A stretch of DNA of 64,000 nucleotides from Alphaproteobacteria bacterium (GCA_030428355.1 JAUIBL010000003.1:1-64000), one strand, 5' to 3'; numbered from the stretch's first letter, positions 9,194 through 19,384 are shown. The notes: a model not told the origin generated them from the sequence alone. A program made the numbers and translations.

Positions 9194-10539
9194 CCGACGC
9201 ACCGCTGTCGCAGCGGTTCGCCGACACGATGGGCCAACTTCTTGGTCCTGAATTCCCATCCGATTTGGGTCTGGCTGTCTCAGGTGGCGGCGACAGCATG
9301 GCGATGCTGTATCTGACACATAACTGGACCCGGATATATGGCGTCCGGCTCTGGGTCGTCACTGTCGATCATGGTTTGCGGCCCGAAAGCGCCGCCGAGG
9401 CGGCCATGGTCGCTGAAGAATGTGCGATCCTTGGCTGGCCGCATGCCACTTTACGCTGGCATTGGTCGGGAACGGGCAATGTTCAGGATGCCGCCCGCCG
9501 CGCGCGGCTGTCACTGATCGACCGCTGGCGCGGTGACGTACGGCATGTCCTGTTCGCCCATACGCGCGACGATCAGGCGGAAACGGTCCTGATGCGGCTC
9601 GCGCGCGGCGCAGGCGTTGACGGATTGTCCGGCATGCGCCCGGTGCGCGACATCGCTCCACATGCACGCGCGGTGCCTCGGATGACGTCGGCGGACGTAA
9701 CCGGGGACGCGCCGCACCGACATCGGGCCCAACCGGGTTTCAAGGTGGTGCGCCCCTGTCTTGAGATGGGCCGAGACGAATTGCGCCACTATCTGCGCGT
9801 GCTCAAGGGGCGGTGGGTGGATGATCCCAGCAATGAAAACAGCGATTTCGAACGGGTCCGCGTTCGCAAATTATTAGGACTTCTCAGGCAGGAAGGATTC
9901 GACACACACCACTTGTCTGAAACCGCCCGGCGTATGGCCCGCGCGCGGGATGGGTTGACAGCGCGATTGGTGGAGGTCGTGCGCAGGCTCGGTCGGGATG
10001 CACCGCAGGGACAGGTGATCCTCGATCGGGACGGGTTTGCAGCACTTGATGCTGAAACGCGCTGGCGGTTGCTCACCGCCGGATTGCGATATGTCACCGG
10101 GTCGGAATACCGCCCGCGCGCCGGGGCGACCGAGGCGCTGGAGATGCAGATCCTGTCCGGCAAGGGCGGGACATTGCACGGTGCCGAGGTGTTGGTGGAA
10201 AAAGACCACCTGCGTCTTGTCAGAGAGGCAGCCTCGGTTGCGCAGATCGAGGCCCCATTGAGCCAGCTTTGGGATGGCCAATGGCATCTCGCGCCTGCAT
10301 CCGGCGTGGTGCCTGAAAACGTGGTTGTCCGCGCCTTGGGGCAAGACGGATGGCGTCAGATCAGGGATCTGCATGACGGCGCTTTGCCTTTCCGTGCGGC
10401 GTTGTCCTTGCCCTCGGTTTGGTCGGGAACACAGGTACTGGCCTGCCCGGGTCTTGGATTTGGTGCGGAGTTCACTGCCGAACGCCATGTGCTTGGGCGG
10501 ACGGACACCGGTTTTGAGGCATTTTGTCTTTCGCATTGA
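9190..10539 (+). CDS. tilS: tRNA(Ile)-lysidine synthetase TilS
   Basis: TilS attaches lysine to C34 of the tRNA-Ile CAU anticodon, changing both codon and amino acid specificity. The PP-loop motif SGGGDS is at 31-36, followed by VDHGLRPES and HTRDDQAETVLMRLARG, both diagnostic. The C-terminal half is divergent, as usual. I choose the GTG at 9190, which overlaps the cpoB stop as GTGA and gives 449 residues; the open frame extends further upstream into cpoB with no family similarity. Confidence 0.92.
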   Translation: MTDAPLSQRFADTMGQLLGPEFPSDLGLAVSGGGDSMAMLYLTHNWTRIYGVRLWVVTVDHGLRPESAAEAAMVAEECAILGWPHATLRWHWSGTGNVQDAARRARLSLIDRWRGDVRHVLFAHTRDDQAETVLMRLARGAGVDGLSGMRPVRDIAPHARAVPRMTSADVTGDAPHRHRAQPGFKVVRPCLEMGRDELRHYLRVLKGRWVDDPSNENSDFERVRVRKLLGLLRQEGFDTHHLSETARRMARARDGLTARLVEVVRRLGRDAPQGQVILDRDGFAALDAETRWRLLTAGLRYVTGSEYRPRAGATEALEMQILSGKGGTLHGAEVLVEKDHLRLVREAASVAQIEAPLSQLWDGQWHLAPASGVVPENVVVRALGQDGWRQIRDLHDGALPFRAALSLPSVWSGTQVLACPGLGFGAEFTAERHVLGRTDTGFEAFCLSH

Positions 10540-10563
10540 ACACGCGCCACGCATGTCTATGTT
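10536..10563 (+). promoter_or_regulatory. Candidate promoter for ftsH
   Basis: TTGAAC (10536-10541) and TATGTT (10558-10563) are separated by 16 bases and end about 55 bases before the ftsH start. The spacing suits a housekeeping promoter, and the shape also resembles alphaproteobacterial RpoH sites. It was picked by eye in a 78-base gap. Confidence 0.3.
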
Positions 10564-10617
10564 AAGTGACAAGAGACGCGGGCCGTTCTGCCCCTGTCAA
10601 TTTCAGGAGAATTTTCC

Positions 10618-12537
10618 TTGGGCAACGCACGAAATATCGCCTTTTGGGTCGTCCTATTCCTGCTGATCCTTGCGCTTTTCAACATTTTCTCTGGTGGTGG
10701 AAACACCCTCCAGAGCCGCGAGATCAGCTATTCGGATTTTGTCTCGGCAGTCGAAAACGACACGGTCAGTTCTGTGACTTTGGATGGCGAACAGGTTCGC
10801 TTCCGCAGCACCGATGGGTCCGATTATGTCACGATCAAGCCGGAAGACGCCACCGTGACCGATCTTCTGATCGAAAACAATGTGCCGATCCGGGCTGAAC
10901 AGCAGCAGCAATCGGGCTTCCAGTCCTTCCTGCTCAGCCTGCTGCCTTTCCTGCTTTTGATCGGTGTGTGGATCTATTTCATGAACCGTATGCAGGGTGG
11001 TGGCAAAGGCGGTGCCATGGGCTTTGGCAAATCCAAGGCCAAGTTGCTGACCGAAAAACACGGTCGGGTGACGTTTGATGACGTTGCTGGCATCGACGAA
11101 GCCAAGGAAGAACTGGGTGAGATCGTTGAATTCCTGCGCAATCCGCAGAAGTTCTCGCGGCTTGGCGGCAAAATCCCGAAAGGTGCCTTGCTTGTCGGAC
11201 CTCCGGGGACAGGTAAGACTCTTCTCGCGCGCGCCATTGCGGGCGAGGCCGGTGTGCCGTTCTTCACGATTTCCGGCTCGGACTTTGTCGAAATGTTCGT
11301 GGGTGTTGGTGCAAGCCGCGTTCGCGACATGTTCGAACAAGCCAAGAAAAACGCGCCGTGTATCGTGTTTATCGACGAGATTGACGCCGTGGGTCGCGCC
11401 CGTGGTGCTGGCTATGGCGGGGGCAACGATGAACGCGAACAGACGCTGAACCAGCTCCTTGTCGAAATGGACGGGTTCGAAGCCAACGAGGGCGTGATCA
11501 TCGTCGCCGCGACAAACCGTCGTGACGTGCTTGATCCGGCCTTGCTGCGTCCGGGTCGTTTTGACCGGCAGGTCACAGTACCGAACCCTGACATCAAGGG
11601 CCGCGAGAAGATCCTTGGCGTGCATGCACGCAAGACACCGCTGGGACCAGACGTGGATTTGCGCATCATTGCTCGCGGGACACCCGGCTTTTCCGGCGCG
11701 GATCTGGCAAACCTCGTGAACGAAGCCGCGCTCATGGCGGCCAGAGTCGGCCGTCGTTTCGTGACGATGGAAGATTTCGAGAACGCCAAGGACAAGGTCA
11801 TGATGGGCGCGGAACGCCGTTCCATGGTCTTGACCCCGGACCAGAAGGAAAAGACTGCGTATCACGAGGCTGGTCACGCCGTGGTTGGTCTGGCGCTGCC
11901 GCAATGCGACCCGGTCTACAAGGCGACGATCATTCCACGCGGTGGTGCTTTGGGGATGGTGGTGTCCTTGCCGGAAATCGACCGTCTGAACTGGCACAAG
12001 TCCGAGTGTGAGGAAAAGCTGGCCATGACCATGGCGGGCAAGGCGGCCGAGATCATCAAGTACGGCCCGGAAAACGTGTCGAACGGTCCGGCGGGCGACA
12101 TTCAGCAGGCGTCTGCTCTGGCCCGCGCGATGGTGTTGCAGTGGGGCATGTCCGACAAGGTTGGCAATATCGACTATCGTGAGGCTGCCGAAGGATATAG
12201 CGGTAATACCGCCGGCTTCTCGGTGTCTGCGAACACCAAGGAACTGATCGAGCAGGAAGTGAAGCGCTTCATTCAGGACGCATATGACCGCGCGTTCAAG
12301 ATACTGACCGAACGCAAGGACGAGTGGGAACGCTTGGCTCAGGGTTTGCTGGAATATGAAACGCTGACCGGTGACGAAATCAAGCGGGTCATGCGCGGCG
12401 AATCTCCGCATTCCGGCGGTGATGATGCCTCGGGCGAAGTGGCTGACAAACCAAGCATCACGGCTATCCCCAAGACCAAGGCCAAATCGAAAGCCCGCAA
12501 GGATGACGGCGATATGGAGCCTGAACCGACGGTCTGA
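10618..12537 (+). CDS. ftsH: ATP-dependent zinc metalloprotease FtsH
   Basis: Membrane-anchored AAA+ protease of 639 residues that degrades misfolded membrane proteins and short-lived regulators. Visible are TM1 (about 8-24), a periplasmic domain, TM2 (about 103-122), Walker A GPPGTGKT (194-201), Walker B DEID (253-256), the second region of homology ([18 protein letters not shown]) and the zinc site HEAGH (416-420). The start is TTG at 10618, strongly supported by AGGAGA seven bases upstream and by the N-terminal sequence. A terminator follows. Confidence 0.97.
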   Translation: MGNARNIAFWVVLFLLILALFNIFSGGGNTLQSREISYSDFVSAVENDTVSSVTLDGEQVRFRSTDGSDYVTIKPEDATVTDLLIENNVPIRAEQQQQSGFQSFLLSLLPFLLLIGVWIYFMNRMQGGGKGGAMGFGKSKAKLLTEKHGRVTFDDVAGIDEAKEELGEIVEFLRNPQKFSRLGGKIPKGALLVGPPGTGKTLLARAIAGEAGVPFFTISGSDFVEMFVGVGASRVRDMFEQAKKNAPCIVFIDEIDAVGRARGAGYGGGNDEREQTLNQLLVEMDGFEANEGVIIVAATNRRDVLDPALLRPGRFDRQVTVPNPDIKGREKILGVHARKTPLGPDVDLRIIARGTPGFSGADLANLVNEAALMAARVGRRFVTMEDFENAKDKVMMGAERRSMVLTPDQKEKTAYHEAGHAVVGLALPQCDPVYKATIIPRGGALGMVVSLPEIDRLNWHKSECEEKLAMTMAGKAAEIIKYGPENVSNGPAGDIQQASALARAMVLQWGMSDKVGNIDYREAAEGYSGNTAGFSVSANTKELIEQEVKRFIQDAYDRAFKILTERKDEWERLAQGLLEYETLTGDEIKRVMRGESPHSGGDDASGEVADKPSITAIPKTKAKSKARKDDGDMEPEPTV

Positions 12538-12558
12538 AACGGACATCCGAACCATGGG

Positions 12559-12592
12559 AACCCCGGTGCTGCAAAGCGCCGGGTTTTCTTTT
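12559..12592 (+). terminator. Terminator after ftsH
   Basis: A GC-rich stem with one bulge and one G-U pair (about 12559-12570 with 12575-12585) is followed by TTTTCTTTT. It lies 22 bases after the ftsH stop. Confidence 0.75.
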
Positions 12593-12668
12593 GGTAAAGG
12601 GCAGGTTTCGGCTTGTTCTTCTGCAGATGCCGGGGTCTTTTGCGCCGGAGAATTCCGGAGACGATCCT

Positions 12669-13265
12669 ATGCCTGCATTGAAACCCACCGCGTTTACTGC
12701 TGAAATCCGCTGGATCGGGTGCGTCCCCTTGGAGGGAGACGCCATTCTGTCAGCCCCATCAAGCGACCTTGAGCTGAGCTTTGACGGTCCGGTGGGTGAA
12801 CGGCATTCCGGTCGGACGCGCCCGTCCTGCAGCCGGGTGACGACGCAATACAAACGCGGAACCGAGATCGCCAATGTGCGACAGTTGTCGGTTCTGTCGC
12901 ATGAAGACCTGGATTTGATTGCGTCCGAGATGGGTCTCGACACCGTTGATCCGGTCTGGCTGGGCGCGTCTTTGGTGATCGAAGGCATCCCCGACTTCAC
13001 TCTTGTGCCGCCTTCGTCCCGGTTGCAGGGGCCGGACGGTGCGACGCTTGTCCTCGATATGGAAAACCGCCCCTGTCATCTGCCTGCGCGCGAGATCGAA
13101 AAGGTTCATCCCGGAAAGGGCAAGGCGTTCAAATCAGCAGCGCAGAATCGACGGGGCGTGACAGCCTGGGTCGAACGGCCCGGACGGCTTGCGCTTGGCG
13201 ATACGTTGCGCCTGCATGTTCCCGACCAGCCGGTCTGGCCGCATCTGGATGTCGCGCGGGCGTAA
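12669..13265 (+). CDS. MOSC domain-containing protein
   Basis: A 198-residue stand-alone MOSC (molybdenum cofactor sulfurase C-terminal) domain, with elements such as RQLSVLSHEDLDLIA, LGASLVIEG, LQGPDGATLVL and the Cys-containing ENRPCHLP. MOSC proteins bind molybdenum cofactor or transfer sulfur to it, or detoxify N-hydroxylated compounds (YiiM, mARC). The substrate is not evident. GGAG lies 8 bases before the ATG. A terminator and a 149-base gap isolate it from ftsH and fhs, so it is probably monocistronic. Confidence 0.85.
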   Translation: MPALKPTAFTAEIRWIGCVPLEGDAILSAPSSDLELSFDGPVGERHSGRTRPSCSRVTTQYKRGTEIANVRQLSVLSHEDLDLIASEMGLDTVDPVWLGASLVIEGIPDFTLVPPSSRLQGPDGATLVLDMENRPCHLPAREIEKVHPGKGKAFKSAAQNRRGVTAWVERPGRLALGDTLRLHVPDQPVWPHLDVARA

Positions 13266-13414
13266 CGCAAACGCCGCGTTGTTTCCGATTGGCGTCGAAG
13301 CGGCAATGATCCCGCCGCAGTTTTGTCGGGAAGTGTCGGTTTCACAGCGCCACGGCGCTGGTGCACAACTGTATGCGTGGGGCAAATGTCGTTCCGGAAC
13401 AGGGGAGCCCTTTC

Positions 13415-15091
13415 ATGTCGTACAAGTCGGATATCGAGATCGCCCGCGAGGCGCAGAAGCGCCCCATCATGGAGATCGGTGAGAAAATCGGGATCGGGTC
13501 GGATGACCTGCTGCCCTATGGCCATGACAAGGCCAAGGTCAGCCAGTCCTTCATCAACTCGGTGCAGGACCGCCCGAACGGCAAGCTGATCCTTGTTACA
13601 GCCATCAACCCGACCCCGGCCGGCGAGGGCAAGACCACCACGACGGTCGGTCTGGGCGACGGTCTGAACCATATCGGCAAGAAGGCGATGATCTGCATCC
13701 GCGAAGCGTCGCTTGGGCCGAACTTCGGCATGAAGGGCGGCGCGGCTGGCGGCGGCTATGCGCAGGTGGTGCCGATGGAGGATATGAACCTCCATTTCAC
13801 GGGCGATTTTCACGCCATTACAAGCGCGCACAGCCTGCTCTCGGCGATGCTCGACAACCACATTTACTGGGGCAACGAGCAAGACATCGACATCCGCCGC
13901 GTTGTGTGGCGTCGCGTGGTGGACATGAACGACCGCGCGCTGCGTCAGATCACCTGCTCCTTGGGCGGTGTGGCTAACGGCTTCCCGCGCGAAGCCGGTT
14001 TTGACATCACCGTGGCGTCCGAAGTCATGGCGATCCTGTGCCTCGCCAAAGACCTCAAGGATCTCGAAAAGCGGCTGGGCGACATGATCGTCGCCTATCG
14101 CCGTGACCGCAGCCCGGTCTTCTGTCGCGACATCAGGGCGGAAGGTGCAATGACCGTATTGCTCAAGGACGCGATGCAGCCGAACCTCGTTCAGACCCTC
14201 GAGAACAATCCGGCCTTCGTGCATGGTGGCCCGTTCGCCAACATCGCGCATGGCTGTAACTCGGTGATCGCGACGACCACGGCGCTGAAGCTGGCGGATT
14301 ACGTTGTGACCGAAGCGGGCTTTGGGGCCGATCTGGGTGCCGAGAAGTTCATGAACATCAAGTGCCGCAAGGCGGGCATCGCGCCATCTGTTGTGGTCTG
14401 CGTGGCCACAGTGCGCGCGATGAAGATGAACGGCGGTGTCGCCAAGGCCGATCTCGGGGCCGAGAATGTCGAGGCGGTCAAGAAGGGCTGCCCGAACCTG
14501 GGTCGCCACATCGAGAACCTCAAATCCTTTGGCGTGCCCGTTGTCGTGGCGATCAACCACTTCGTGACCGACACCGACGCCGAGATCGAGGCGATCAAGG
14601 CCTATGTGAAGGAACACGGCGCCGAAGCGGTGCTGTCGCGTCATTGGGAACTGGGGTCGAAAGGGTCTGCCGATCTCGCGCGCAAGGTGGCCGAGGTCGC
14701 GGATGCGGGTCAGGCGAATTTCTCGCCGATCTATCCGGACGAGATGTCCCTGGCCGACAAGATCCAGACGATCGCCAAGCGCATCTACCGCGCCGACGAG
14801 GCGCTGATGGACCAGAAGATCCGCGACCAGCTCAAGCTTTGGGAAGAGCAGGGCTATGGCAACCTGCCGGTCTGCATGGCGAAGACGCAGTATTCCTTCA
14901 CCACCGATCCGAACCGCCGCGGCGCGCCGACGGGGCATTCGGTGCCGGTGCGCGAAGTGCGCCTGTCCGCCGGCGCCGGTTTCATCGTGGTGGTCTGCGG
15001 TGAGATCATGACCATGCCCGGCTTGCCGCGTGTGCCGTCAGCGGAAAACATCCGCCTGAACGACGCGGGCCAGATCGAAGGGCTGTTTTGA
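13415..15091 (+). CDS. fhs: Formate-tetrahydrofolate ligase
   Basis: ATP-dependent ligase making 10-formyl-THF from formate and THF. The 558-residue length matches the family. Visible are the P-loop TPAGEGKTT (67-75), the [15 protein letters not shown] region and the C-terminal [13 protein letters not shown]. An AGGGGAG ribosome site precedes the ATG at 13415. It is followed by folD, so the pair interconverts formate with 5,10-methylene-THF. In roseobacters this serves methyl-group and formate oxidation, or formate assimilation. I see no serine-cycle genes nearby. Confidence 0.97.
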   Translation: MSYKSDIEIAREAQKRPIMEIGEKIGIGSDDLLPYGHDKAKVSQSFINSVQDRPNGKLILVTAINPTPAGEGKTTTTVGLGDGLNHIGKKAMICIREASLGPNFGMKGGAAGGGYAQVVPMEDMNLHFTGDFHAITSAHSLLSAMLDNHIYWGNEQDIDIRRVVWRRVVDMNDRALRQITCSLGGVANGFPREAGFDITVASEVMAILCLAKDLKDLEKRLGDMIVAYRRDRSPVFCRDIRAEGAMTVLLKDAMQPNLVQTLENNPAFVHGGPFANIAHGCNSVIATTTALKLADYVVTEAGFGADLGAEKFMNIKCRKAGIAPSVVVCVATVRAMKMNGGVAKADLGAENVEAVKKGCPNLGRHIENLKSFGVPVVVAINHFVTDTDAEIEAIKAYVKEHGAEAVLSRHWELGSKGSADLARKVAEVADAGQANFSPIYPDEMSLADKIQTIAKRIYRADEALMDQKIRDQLKLWEEQGYGNLPVCMAKTQYSFTTDPNRRGAPTGHSVPVREVRLSAGAGFIVVVCGEIMTMPGLPRVPSAENIRLNDAGQIEGLF

Positions 15092-15094
15092 ACT

Positions 15095-15142
15095 GATGGC
15101 GGGTGGGCGCTCGGGCTTTCGCCCATCACCCCACCCGCCATC
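15095..15142. other. Long hairpin between fhs and folD
   Basis: A 12-bp perfect stem (15095-15106 with 15131-15142) encloses a smaller stem (15113-15116 with 15121-15124). It starts four bases after the fhs stop. There is no T-run, so it is more likely an mRNA 3'-end stabiliser or a Rho-associated structure than an intrinsic terminator. Confidence 0.5.
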
Positions 15143-15191
15143 CCGCAATAGGCACCTGACAGACCCTTGCTCGGGGATGTGATCGGGGGCA

Positions 15192-15216
15192 TTTGCGTAT
15201 TTGAGAAAAGAAGAAG
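15192..15216 (+). repeat. Roseobacter-type leader element before folD
   Basis: The segment TTGCGTATTTGAGAAAAGAA (15193-15212), followed by GAAGGA, resembles an intergenic element I recall upstream of many roseobacter genes. A similar TTTTTGGGAAAAGAAGAA lies before the Rid gene at 37021. It supplies the folD ribosome site. The link to a genome-wide repeat is from memory and untested. Confidence 0.35.
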
Positions 15217-15224
15217 GACGGACC

Positions 15225-16124
15225 ATGACCGCTCAGATCATCGACGGAAAAGCCTTTGCCGCAACTGTGCGCGGGCAGATTTCGGACCACGTGGCACGGC
15301 TCAAGGCAGATCACGGCATCACGCCCGGGCTTGCGGTGGTGCTGGTGGGCGAAGATCCGGCGAGCGAGGTCTATGTCGCTGCCAAGCACAAGCAGACGGT
15401 CGAGGTCGGCATGGCCTCGTTCGAGCACAAGCTGCCTGCGGATGTCTCCGAGGCGGACCTTTTTGCCTTGATCGACCAGTTGAACGCCGATCCTGCAGTA
15501 CATGGCATTCTCTGCCAGTTCCCGGTGCCCGACCATCTGGACGAACGCCGGGTTGTGGCACGGATCGATCCGGCCAAGGATGTTGACGGGTTGAGCGTCG
15601 TCAATGCGGGGCTGTTGGCGAGCGGTGAGAAGGGGCTGGTGTCCTGCACGCCGCTGGGTTGCCTGATGCTTCTGCGCGATCAGATCGGGGCGATGTCGGG
15701 AATGGAAGCGGTCGTGATCGGGCGGTCAAACCTCTTTGGCAAGCCGATGGCGCAACTGCTTCTGCAGGAGAACTGCACGGTTACGATTGCGCATTCACGG
15801 ACAAAGGATTTGGCGGCTGTCTGTAAACGCGCGGATATTCTGGTCGCTGCGGTGGGCCGGGCCGAGATGGTCAAGGCAGACTGGGTCAAGCCGGGCGCGA
15901 CCGTGATCGACGTCGGCATTACGCGGATTCCGCATCCCGACAAGCCCGGGGCAACCAAGCTTTTGGGGGATGTGGATTTCGCACAGGTCGCGGAGGTCGC
16001 AGGCGCGATCACACCCGTGCCGGGCGGTGTGGGGCCGATGACCATTGCCTGCCTGCTCGCCAACACCCTGACCGCCTGTTGCCGGGCGCATGGATTGGCC
16101 GAGCCGGAAGGTCTGACAGCGTAG
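15225..16124 (+). CDS. folD: Methylene-THF dehydrogenase / methenyl-THF cyclohydrolase FolD
   Basis: Bifunctional FolD interconverts 5,10-methylene-THF and 10-formyl-THF with NADP. The 299-residue protein has YVAAKHK (Y50, K54, K56 catalytic region), [20 protein letters not shown] (D121), the nucleotide-binding [13 protein letters not shown] and the C-terminal [15 protein letters not shown] precedes the ATG at 15225. With fhs upstream it completes the formate/one-carbon branch. A terminator follows at 16130. Confidence 0.97.
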   Translation: MTAQIIDGKAFAATVRGQISDHVARLKADHGITPGLAVVLVGEDPASEVYVAAKHKQTVEVGMASFEHKLPADVSEADLFALIDQLNADPAVHGILCQFPVPDHLDERRVVARIDPAKDVDGLSVVNAGLLASGEKGLVSCTPLGCLMLLRDQIGAMSGMEAVVIGRSNLFGKPMAQLLLQENCTVTIAHSRTKDLAAVCKRADILVAAVGRAEMVKADWVKPGATVIDVGITRIPHPDKPGATKLLGDVDFAQVAEVAGAITPVPGGVGPMTIACLLANTLTACCRAHGLAEPEGLTA

Positions 16125-16129
16125 CGATG

Positions 16130-16158
16130 GGCCGGGCCGTTGCCCGGCCTCTTTATTT
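16130..16158 (+). terminator. Terminator after folD
   Basis: Eight-base GC arms (16130-16137 with 16142-16149) around CGTT are followed by TCTTTATTT. It begins six bases after the folD stop and runs into the end of the convergent minus-strand ureohydrolase gene. Confidence 0.8.
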
Positions 16159-17097
16159 CTGCGCTTTGGGCAGCGCGCAGAGCATTTCGAACAGCAGGTT
16201 CGATGCGATCAGGGCGGTTGTACCGGTCGTGTCGAACGGCGGGGAGACTTCAACGAGGTCGGCCCCCACGAGGTTCAGCCCCGCGCAGCCGCGCACGATT
16301 TCCAGCGCCTGCCATGTGCTGAGACCGCCCATTTCGACCGTGCCGGTGCCGGGGGCAAAGGCCGGGTCGAGGCTGTCGATGTCGTAGCTCAGATAGACAG
16401 GCGCATCGCCGATCTTGGCACGGATCTCTGTCATCAGAGGTGCCAGTGACTTGTACCAGCACTGTTCGGCCGGGATCACGGTCCAGCCTTTGTCGCGCGC
16501 CCAGTCCCAATCTTCGGGGGAGTAACCTGATCCACGCAGACCGATCTGCCAGACCTTGTCGTTCTGCAGGCAGCCTTCTTCCCACGCGCGGCGGAACGGC
16601 GTTCCGTGGGCCTCTTTCTCTCCGAACATCTCGTCACTGGTGTCGGCATGGGCGTCGACATGGATCAGCGCGACAGGCCCGTGCTTTTCCTTGATCGCAC
16701 GCAAGATAGGCCATGTCAGCGTGTGGTCGCCGCCGAGGGTCAGGGGGATTGTGCCGTGTTTCAGGATCTCACGGTAGTGGTCGGTGATGATGCCGATGGT
16801 TTTCTTCAGATCGAAGGTGTTGATCGGCACGTCGCCAATATCGGCGACCTGCATGCATTCGAAAGGAGCCGCGCCGGTTGCCATGTTGTAGGGACGCATC
16901 ATGCGGCTTTCTTCGCGGATCTGGCGGGGGCCAAGGCGCGTTCCGGGGCGGTTCGACGCGCCGTGATCCATAGGGATGCCGACGAAACAGGCATCCAGCC
17001 CTTCGGCCGTGGGCTGCGCGGGCAGGCGCATCATCGTGTTGGGGCCGGAAAACCGGGGCGAGTCGTTGCCGCCCAAAGGCTGATTGAATGTCGGCAT
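16153..17097 (-). CDS. speB: Ureohydrolase, agmatinase-like (SpeB family)
   Basis: A 314-residue manganese enzyme of the arginase/agmatinase family. All metal ligands are present: H125 (GGDHT), D148, H150 and D152 (HVDAHAD), D239 and D241 (YDIDSLDP). Agmatinase makes putrescine and urea, but guanidinobutyrase and guanidinopropionase share these motifs, so the substrate is uncertain. AAGGAAC precedes the ATG. It follows the thioesterase gene by 11 bases on the minus strand. Convergent with folD. Confidence 0.85.
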   Translation of the reverse strand: MPTFNQPLGGNDSPRFSGPNTMMRLPAQPTAEGLDACFVGIPMDHGASNRPGTRLGPRQIREESRMMRPYNMATGAAPFECMQVADIGDVPINTFDLKKTIGIITDHYREILKHGTIPLTLGGDHTLTWPILRAIKEKHGPVALIHVDAHADTSDEMFGEKEAHGTPFRRAWEEGCLQNDKVWQIGLRGSGYSPEDWDWARDKGWTVIPAEQCWYKSLAPLMTEIRAKIGDAPVYLSYDIDSLDPAFAPGTGTVEMGGLSTWQALEIVRGCAGLNLVGADLVEVSPPFDTTGTTALIASNLLFEMLCALPKAQK

Positions 17098-17108
17098 GTG
17101 CTGTTCCT

Positions 17109-17522
17109 TCAGAGATCGACGGGCATCATGGTGCCCATCAGGCTGGCGATATGGCGTTCTTTGCCATCGGTTTCGGCATAGACGTCAGAGGCGACGACAA
17201 TCAGCCGCCGACCGGGCTTGATCACGCGGCCGCGTGCGATCAGGCGCTGACCTATGGCTGGGGCAAGAAGGTTGATCTTGATCTCGGCGGTCACGACTTC
17301 CTGGTCGTCGGGGATCAGCGTCAGGGCGGCATAGCCGGCAGCGCTGTCACCGATGGAGAAGGTCAGCCCGGCATGGCCGAAGCCCTGCTGCTGGCGCGAT
17401 CCGGGCAGGATCGGCGCGGTAATGATTGCGGTGCCGTTGCCGGTTTCGACAAGTTCGGCGCCCAATGTCGCCATCATGGACTGTTTGTCGAAGCTGGCTT
17501 GAATGCGGGGATGCGTGGTCAT
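17109..17522 (-). CDS. PaaI-type hot-dog thioesterase
   Basis: A 137-residue single-domain hot-dog protein resembling PaaI/YigI thioesterases, with GFGHAGLTFSIGDSAAGYAA, TAEIKINLLAPA and ARGRVIKPGRRLIV. Such enzymes hydrolyse acyl-CoA esters; the substrate is not apparent. The ATG at 17522 is preferred because it fits the family N-terminus; the frame opens ten codons further upstream. It stands between pdeM (26 bases upstream) and the ureohydrolase (11 bases downstream). Confidence 0.8.
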   Translation of the reverse strand: MTTHPRIQASFDKQSMMATLGAELVETGNGTAIITAPILPGSRQQQGFGHAGLTFSIGDSAAGYAALTLIPDDQEVVTAEIKINLLAPAIGQRLIARGRVIKPGRRLIVVASDVYAETDGKERHIASLMGTMMPVDL

Positions 17523-17548
17523 GCGAAACAGTGAGCATGCCGCGCGGA

Positions 17549-18229
17549 TCAAGACAAGGGGGCGATGCCCGGCATCGGAATTTTGCAGGGCCTGGGTCCT
17601 GTCAGGATTGCCTGTGCGCCGGGCGACATCAGACGTGTCAGCGCTGGGTCGTGGCTGTGCAATCCGCCGGTGAAGGCTCCGTAAGCGGGGAGGATCAGAC
17701 GGGTGTCGTCAAACAGGAAACAGGGGCGTATCAGGGCGCGACCCCGCAGCGAGAGCGTGGCTTTGGGGTGGTAGTGTCCGGTGACTTCGCCGGGGGACGA
17801 TTCCGGCTCTGCGATATGGCGAAAGGTCAGAGGGCCGATGGTGAGGCTGCGCCGATGTGTGCCGCCGAGCTGAACGGGACCGGGATCATGGTTGCCTTCG
17901 ATCCAGACCCAATCGAGGCCTGCTTGCAGGGTGGTCAGCGTGAGCAGGTCGGCTTCGGGCAGGGCCGTTTGCAGGGTCGGCGCATCGAAGCTGTCGCCAA
18001 GGCAGATCACGCGGCGGGCCTTGGTCGCGTCGAGATCGCTGGACAGACGGGTAAGCGTTTCGGTGGTCTCATAGGGGGGCAATTGCGCACCCCCAAAGCG
18101 CGCAGCGCGGGCGGATTTGCCCAGATGCAGGTCGGAGACGACCAGCAGTTTCTGCGCAGGCCAGAAAAGCGCGCCCGAGGGCAGGGCGTGCAGGATTTCT
18201 GAGCGGAATGAAAACTCAAGCGTGTTCAT
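17549..18229 (-). CDS. pdeM: PdeM-like metallophosphoesterase
   Basis: A 226-residue calcineurin-like phosphoesterase with the ordered motifs SDLHLGK (D33, H35), LGDSFD, EGNHD and TGHYHPKA. This pattern fits the ligase-associated DNA-damage endonuclease PdeM, a Mn-dependent family normally encoded with an Lhr-like helicase, LigD-type ligase and exonuclease. None of those partners is in the window, so a stand-alone repair role is inferred from homology only. The ATG at 18229 starts MNTLEFSFRSE; its ribosome site is weak. Confidence 0.8.
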   Translation of the reverse strand: MNTLEFSFRSEILHALPSGALFWPAQKLLVVSDLHLGKSARAARFGGAQLPPYETTETLTRLSSDLDATKARRVICLGDSFDAPTLQTALPEADLLTLTTLQAGLDWVWIEGNHDPGPVQLGGTHRRSLTIGPLTFRHIAEPESSPGEVTGHYHPKATLSLRGRALIRPCFLFDDTRLILPAYGAFTGGLHSHDPALTRLMSPGAQAILTGPRPCKIPMPGIAPLS

Positions 18230-18280
18230 GATTTGTTCATCGCCTGATGGCAAGCTGTTGGCAAGTGCCAAATACCCTTG

Positions 18281-19267
18281 TCACAGCATGGCGGGCACAA
18301 CCTGATCGGGCGGGCGGTGGCCGTCGGCGAATGTCTTGACGTTGATGATGACCTTCTCGCCCATCTCGAGGCGGCCTTCCTGCGTGGCCGATCCCATGTG
18401 GGGCAGCATGACGACATTCGGCATGTTGCGCAGTTCGGGATTGCCGCGATGGCCGTGTTCATAGACGTCAAGGCCCGCGCCAGCTAGTTCGCCTGCCTTG
18501 AGCATGCGGGTCAGCGCGTTTTCGTCGATCACCTCTCCGCGCGAGGTGTTCACGATCACCGCGCTGGGTTTGAGAAGTTTCAACCGGCGGGCGTTGAGCA
18601 GGTGGAAGGTCGACGGTGTGTGCGGACAGTTGACGGACAGGATGTCCATGCGCGCGACCATCTGGTCGAGGCTTTCCCAATAGGTCGCTTCCAGTGCGTC
18701 TTCGATCTCGGGGCGCAGGCGGCGCCGGTTGTGGTAGTGGATCTGCATGCCGAACGCCTTGGCGCGGCGGGCGACGGCCTGACCGATGCGGCCCATGCCA
18801 AGAATGCCCAGACGACGGCCGCCCAGACGCCCGCCGAGGAACGCGGTGGGGGCCCAGCCTTCCCAGTCGCCGGTCTGCATGACGCTCAGACCTTCGGGGA
18901 TCCGACGGGTCACGCTCAGCATCAGGGCCATGACCATATCGGCGGTGTCTTCGGTCACGACGCCGGGTGTGTTCGACACAAGGATGCCGCGGCTGCGTGC
19001 GGTGTCCACGTCGATATGGTCGACCCCGGCGCCGAAATTCGCAATCAGGCGCAAACGCTCTCCGGCCTGTCCGATCAGACCGGCATCTATGCGGTCCGTG
19101 ACCGTCGGAACGAGAACGTCAGCCTCTTTGACCGCGTCGATCAGCTCGGCTTGGGTCATCGGATCATCACTGTCCCGTAGGCGGACGTCGAATAGTTCTT
19201 TCAGGCGCGTCTCGACCGCGTCCGGCAAACGTCGCGTGACGACAACACTCAGACGTTTTGATGACAT
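18281..19267 (-). CDS. D-isomer 2-hydroxyacid dehydrogenase (glyoxylate/hydroxypyruvate reductase-like)
   Basis: A 328-residue NAD(P)-dependent dehydrogenase: GMGRIG nucleotide-binding loop (157-162), catalytic R243 (TSRGEVIDE), E270 (GLDVYE) and H290 (LPHMGSAT). The family includes GyaR/GhrB glyoxylate and hydroxypyruvate reductases. Substrate choice cannot be read here, though glyoxylate/D-glycerate is likely. GGGAGCG precedes the ATG at 19267. It is followed 51 bases later by pdeM on the same strand. Confidence 0.88.
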   Translation of the reverse strand: MSSKRLSVVVTRRLPDAVETRLKELFDVRLRDSDDPMTQAELIDAVKEADVLVPTVTDRIDAGLIGQAGERLRLIANFGAGVDHIDVDTARSRGILVSNTPGVVTEDTADMVMALMLSVTRRIPEGLSVMQTGDWEGWAPTAFLGGRLGGRRLGILGMGRIGQAVARRAKAFGMQIHYHNRRRLRPEIEDALEATYWESLDQMVARMDILSVNCPHTPSTFHLLNARRLKLLKPSAVIVNTSRGEVIDENALTRMLKAGELAGAGLDVYEHGHRGNPELRNMPNVVMLPHMGSATQEGRLEMGEKVIINVKTFADGHRPPDQVVPAML

Positions 19268-19384
19268 GCTTTCGCTCCCACTACTTTCCCGGCGTGTCAG
19301 GTTTTGGCACAGTGTCGCAAAGCTGCGGCGGGTACAAGAACCTGCCGGAAAAAACAAAAAACCAAGCAAATTGAGGCGTATCAG

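Noticed and set aside
10654-12555. A very long open frame antisense to ftsH
   Set aside because: It mirrors ftsH exactly, has no recognisable domains and is Arg/His/Asp-rich as expected for a reverse frame in GC-rich DNA.
13266-13414. A folate-type riboswitch in the fhs leader
   Set aside because: Only a 6-bp symmetric AGCGCC/GGCGCT element is visible; no extended conserved structure could be recognised.
13106-14938. A 610-codon antisense frame over fhs
   Set aside because: A shadow of fhs with low-complexity His/Arg/Ala composition and no ribosome site.
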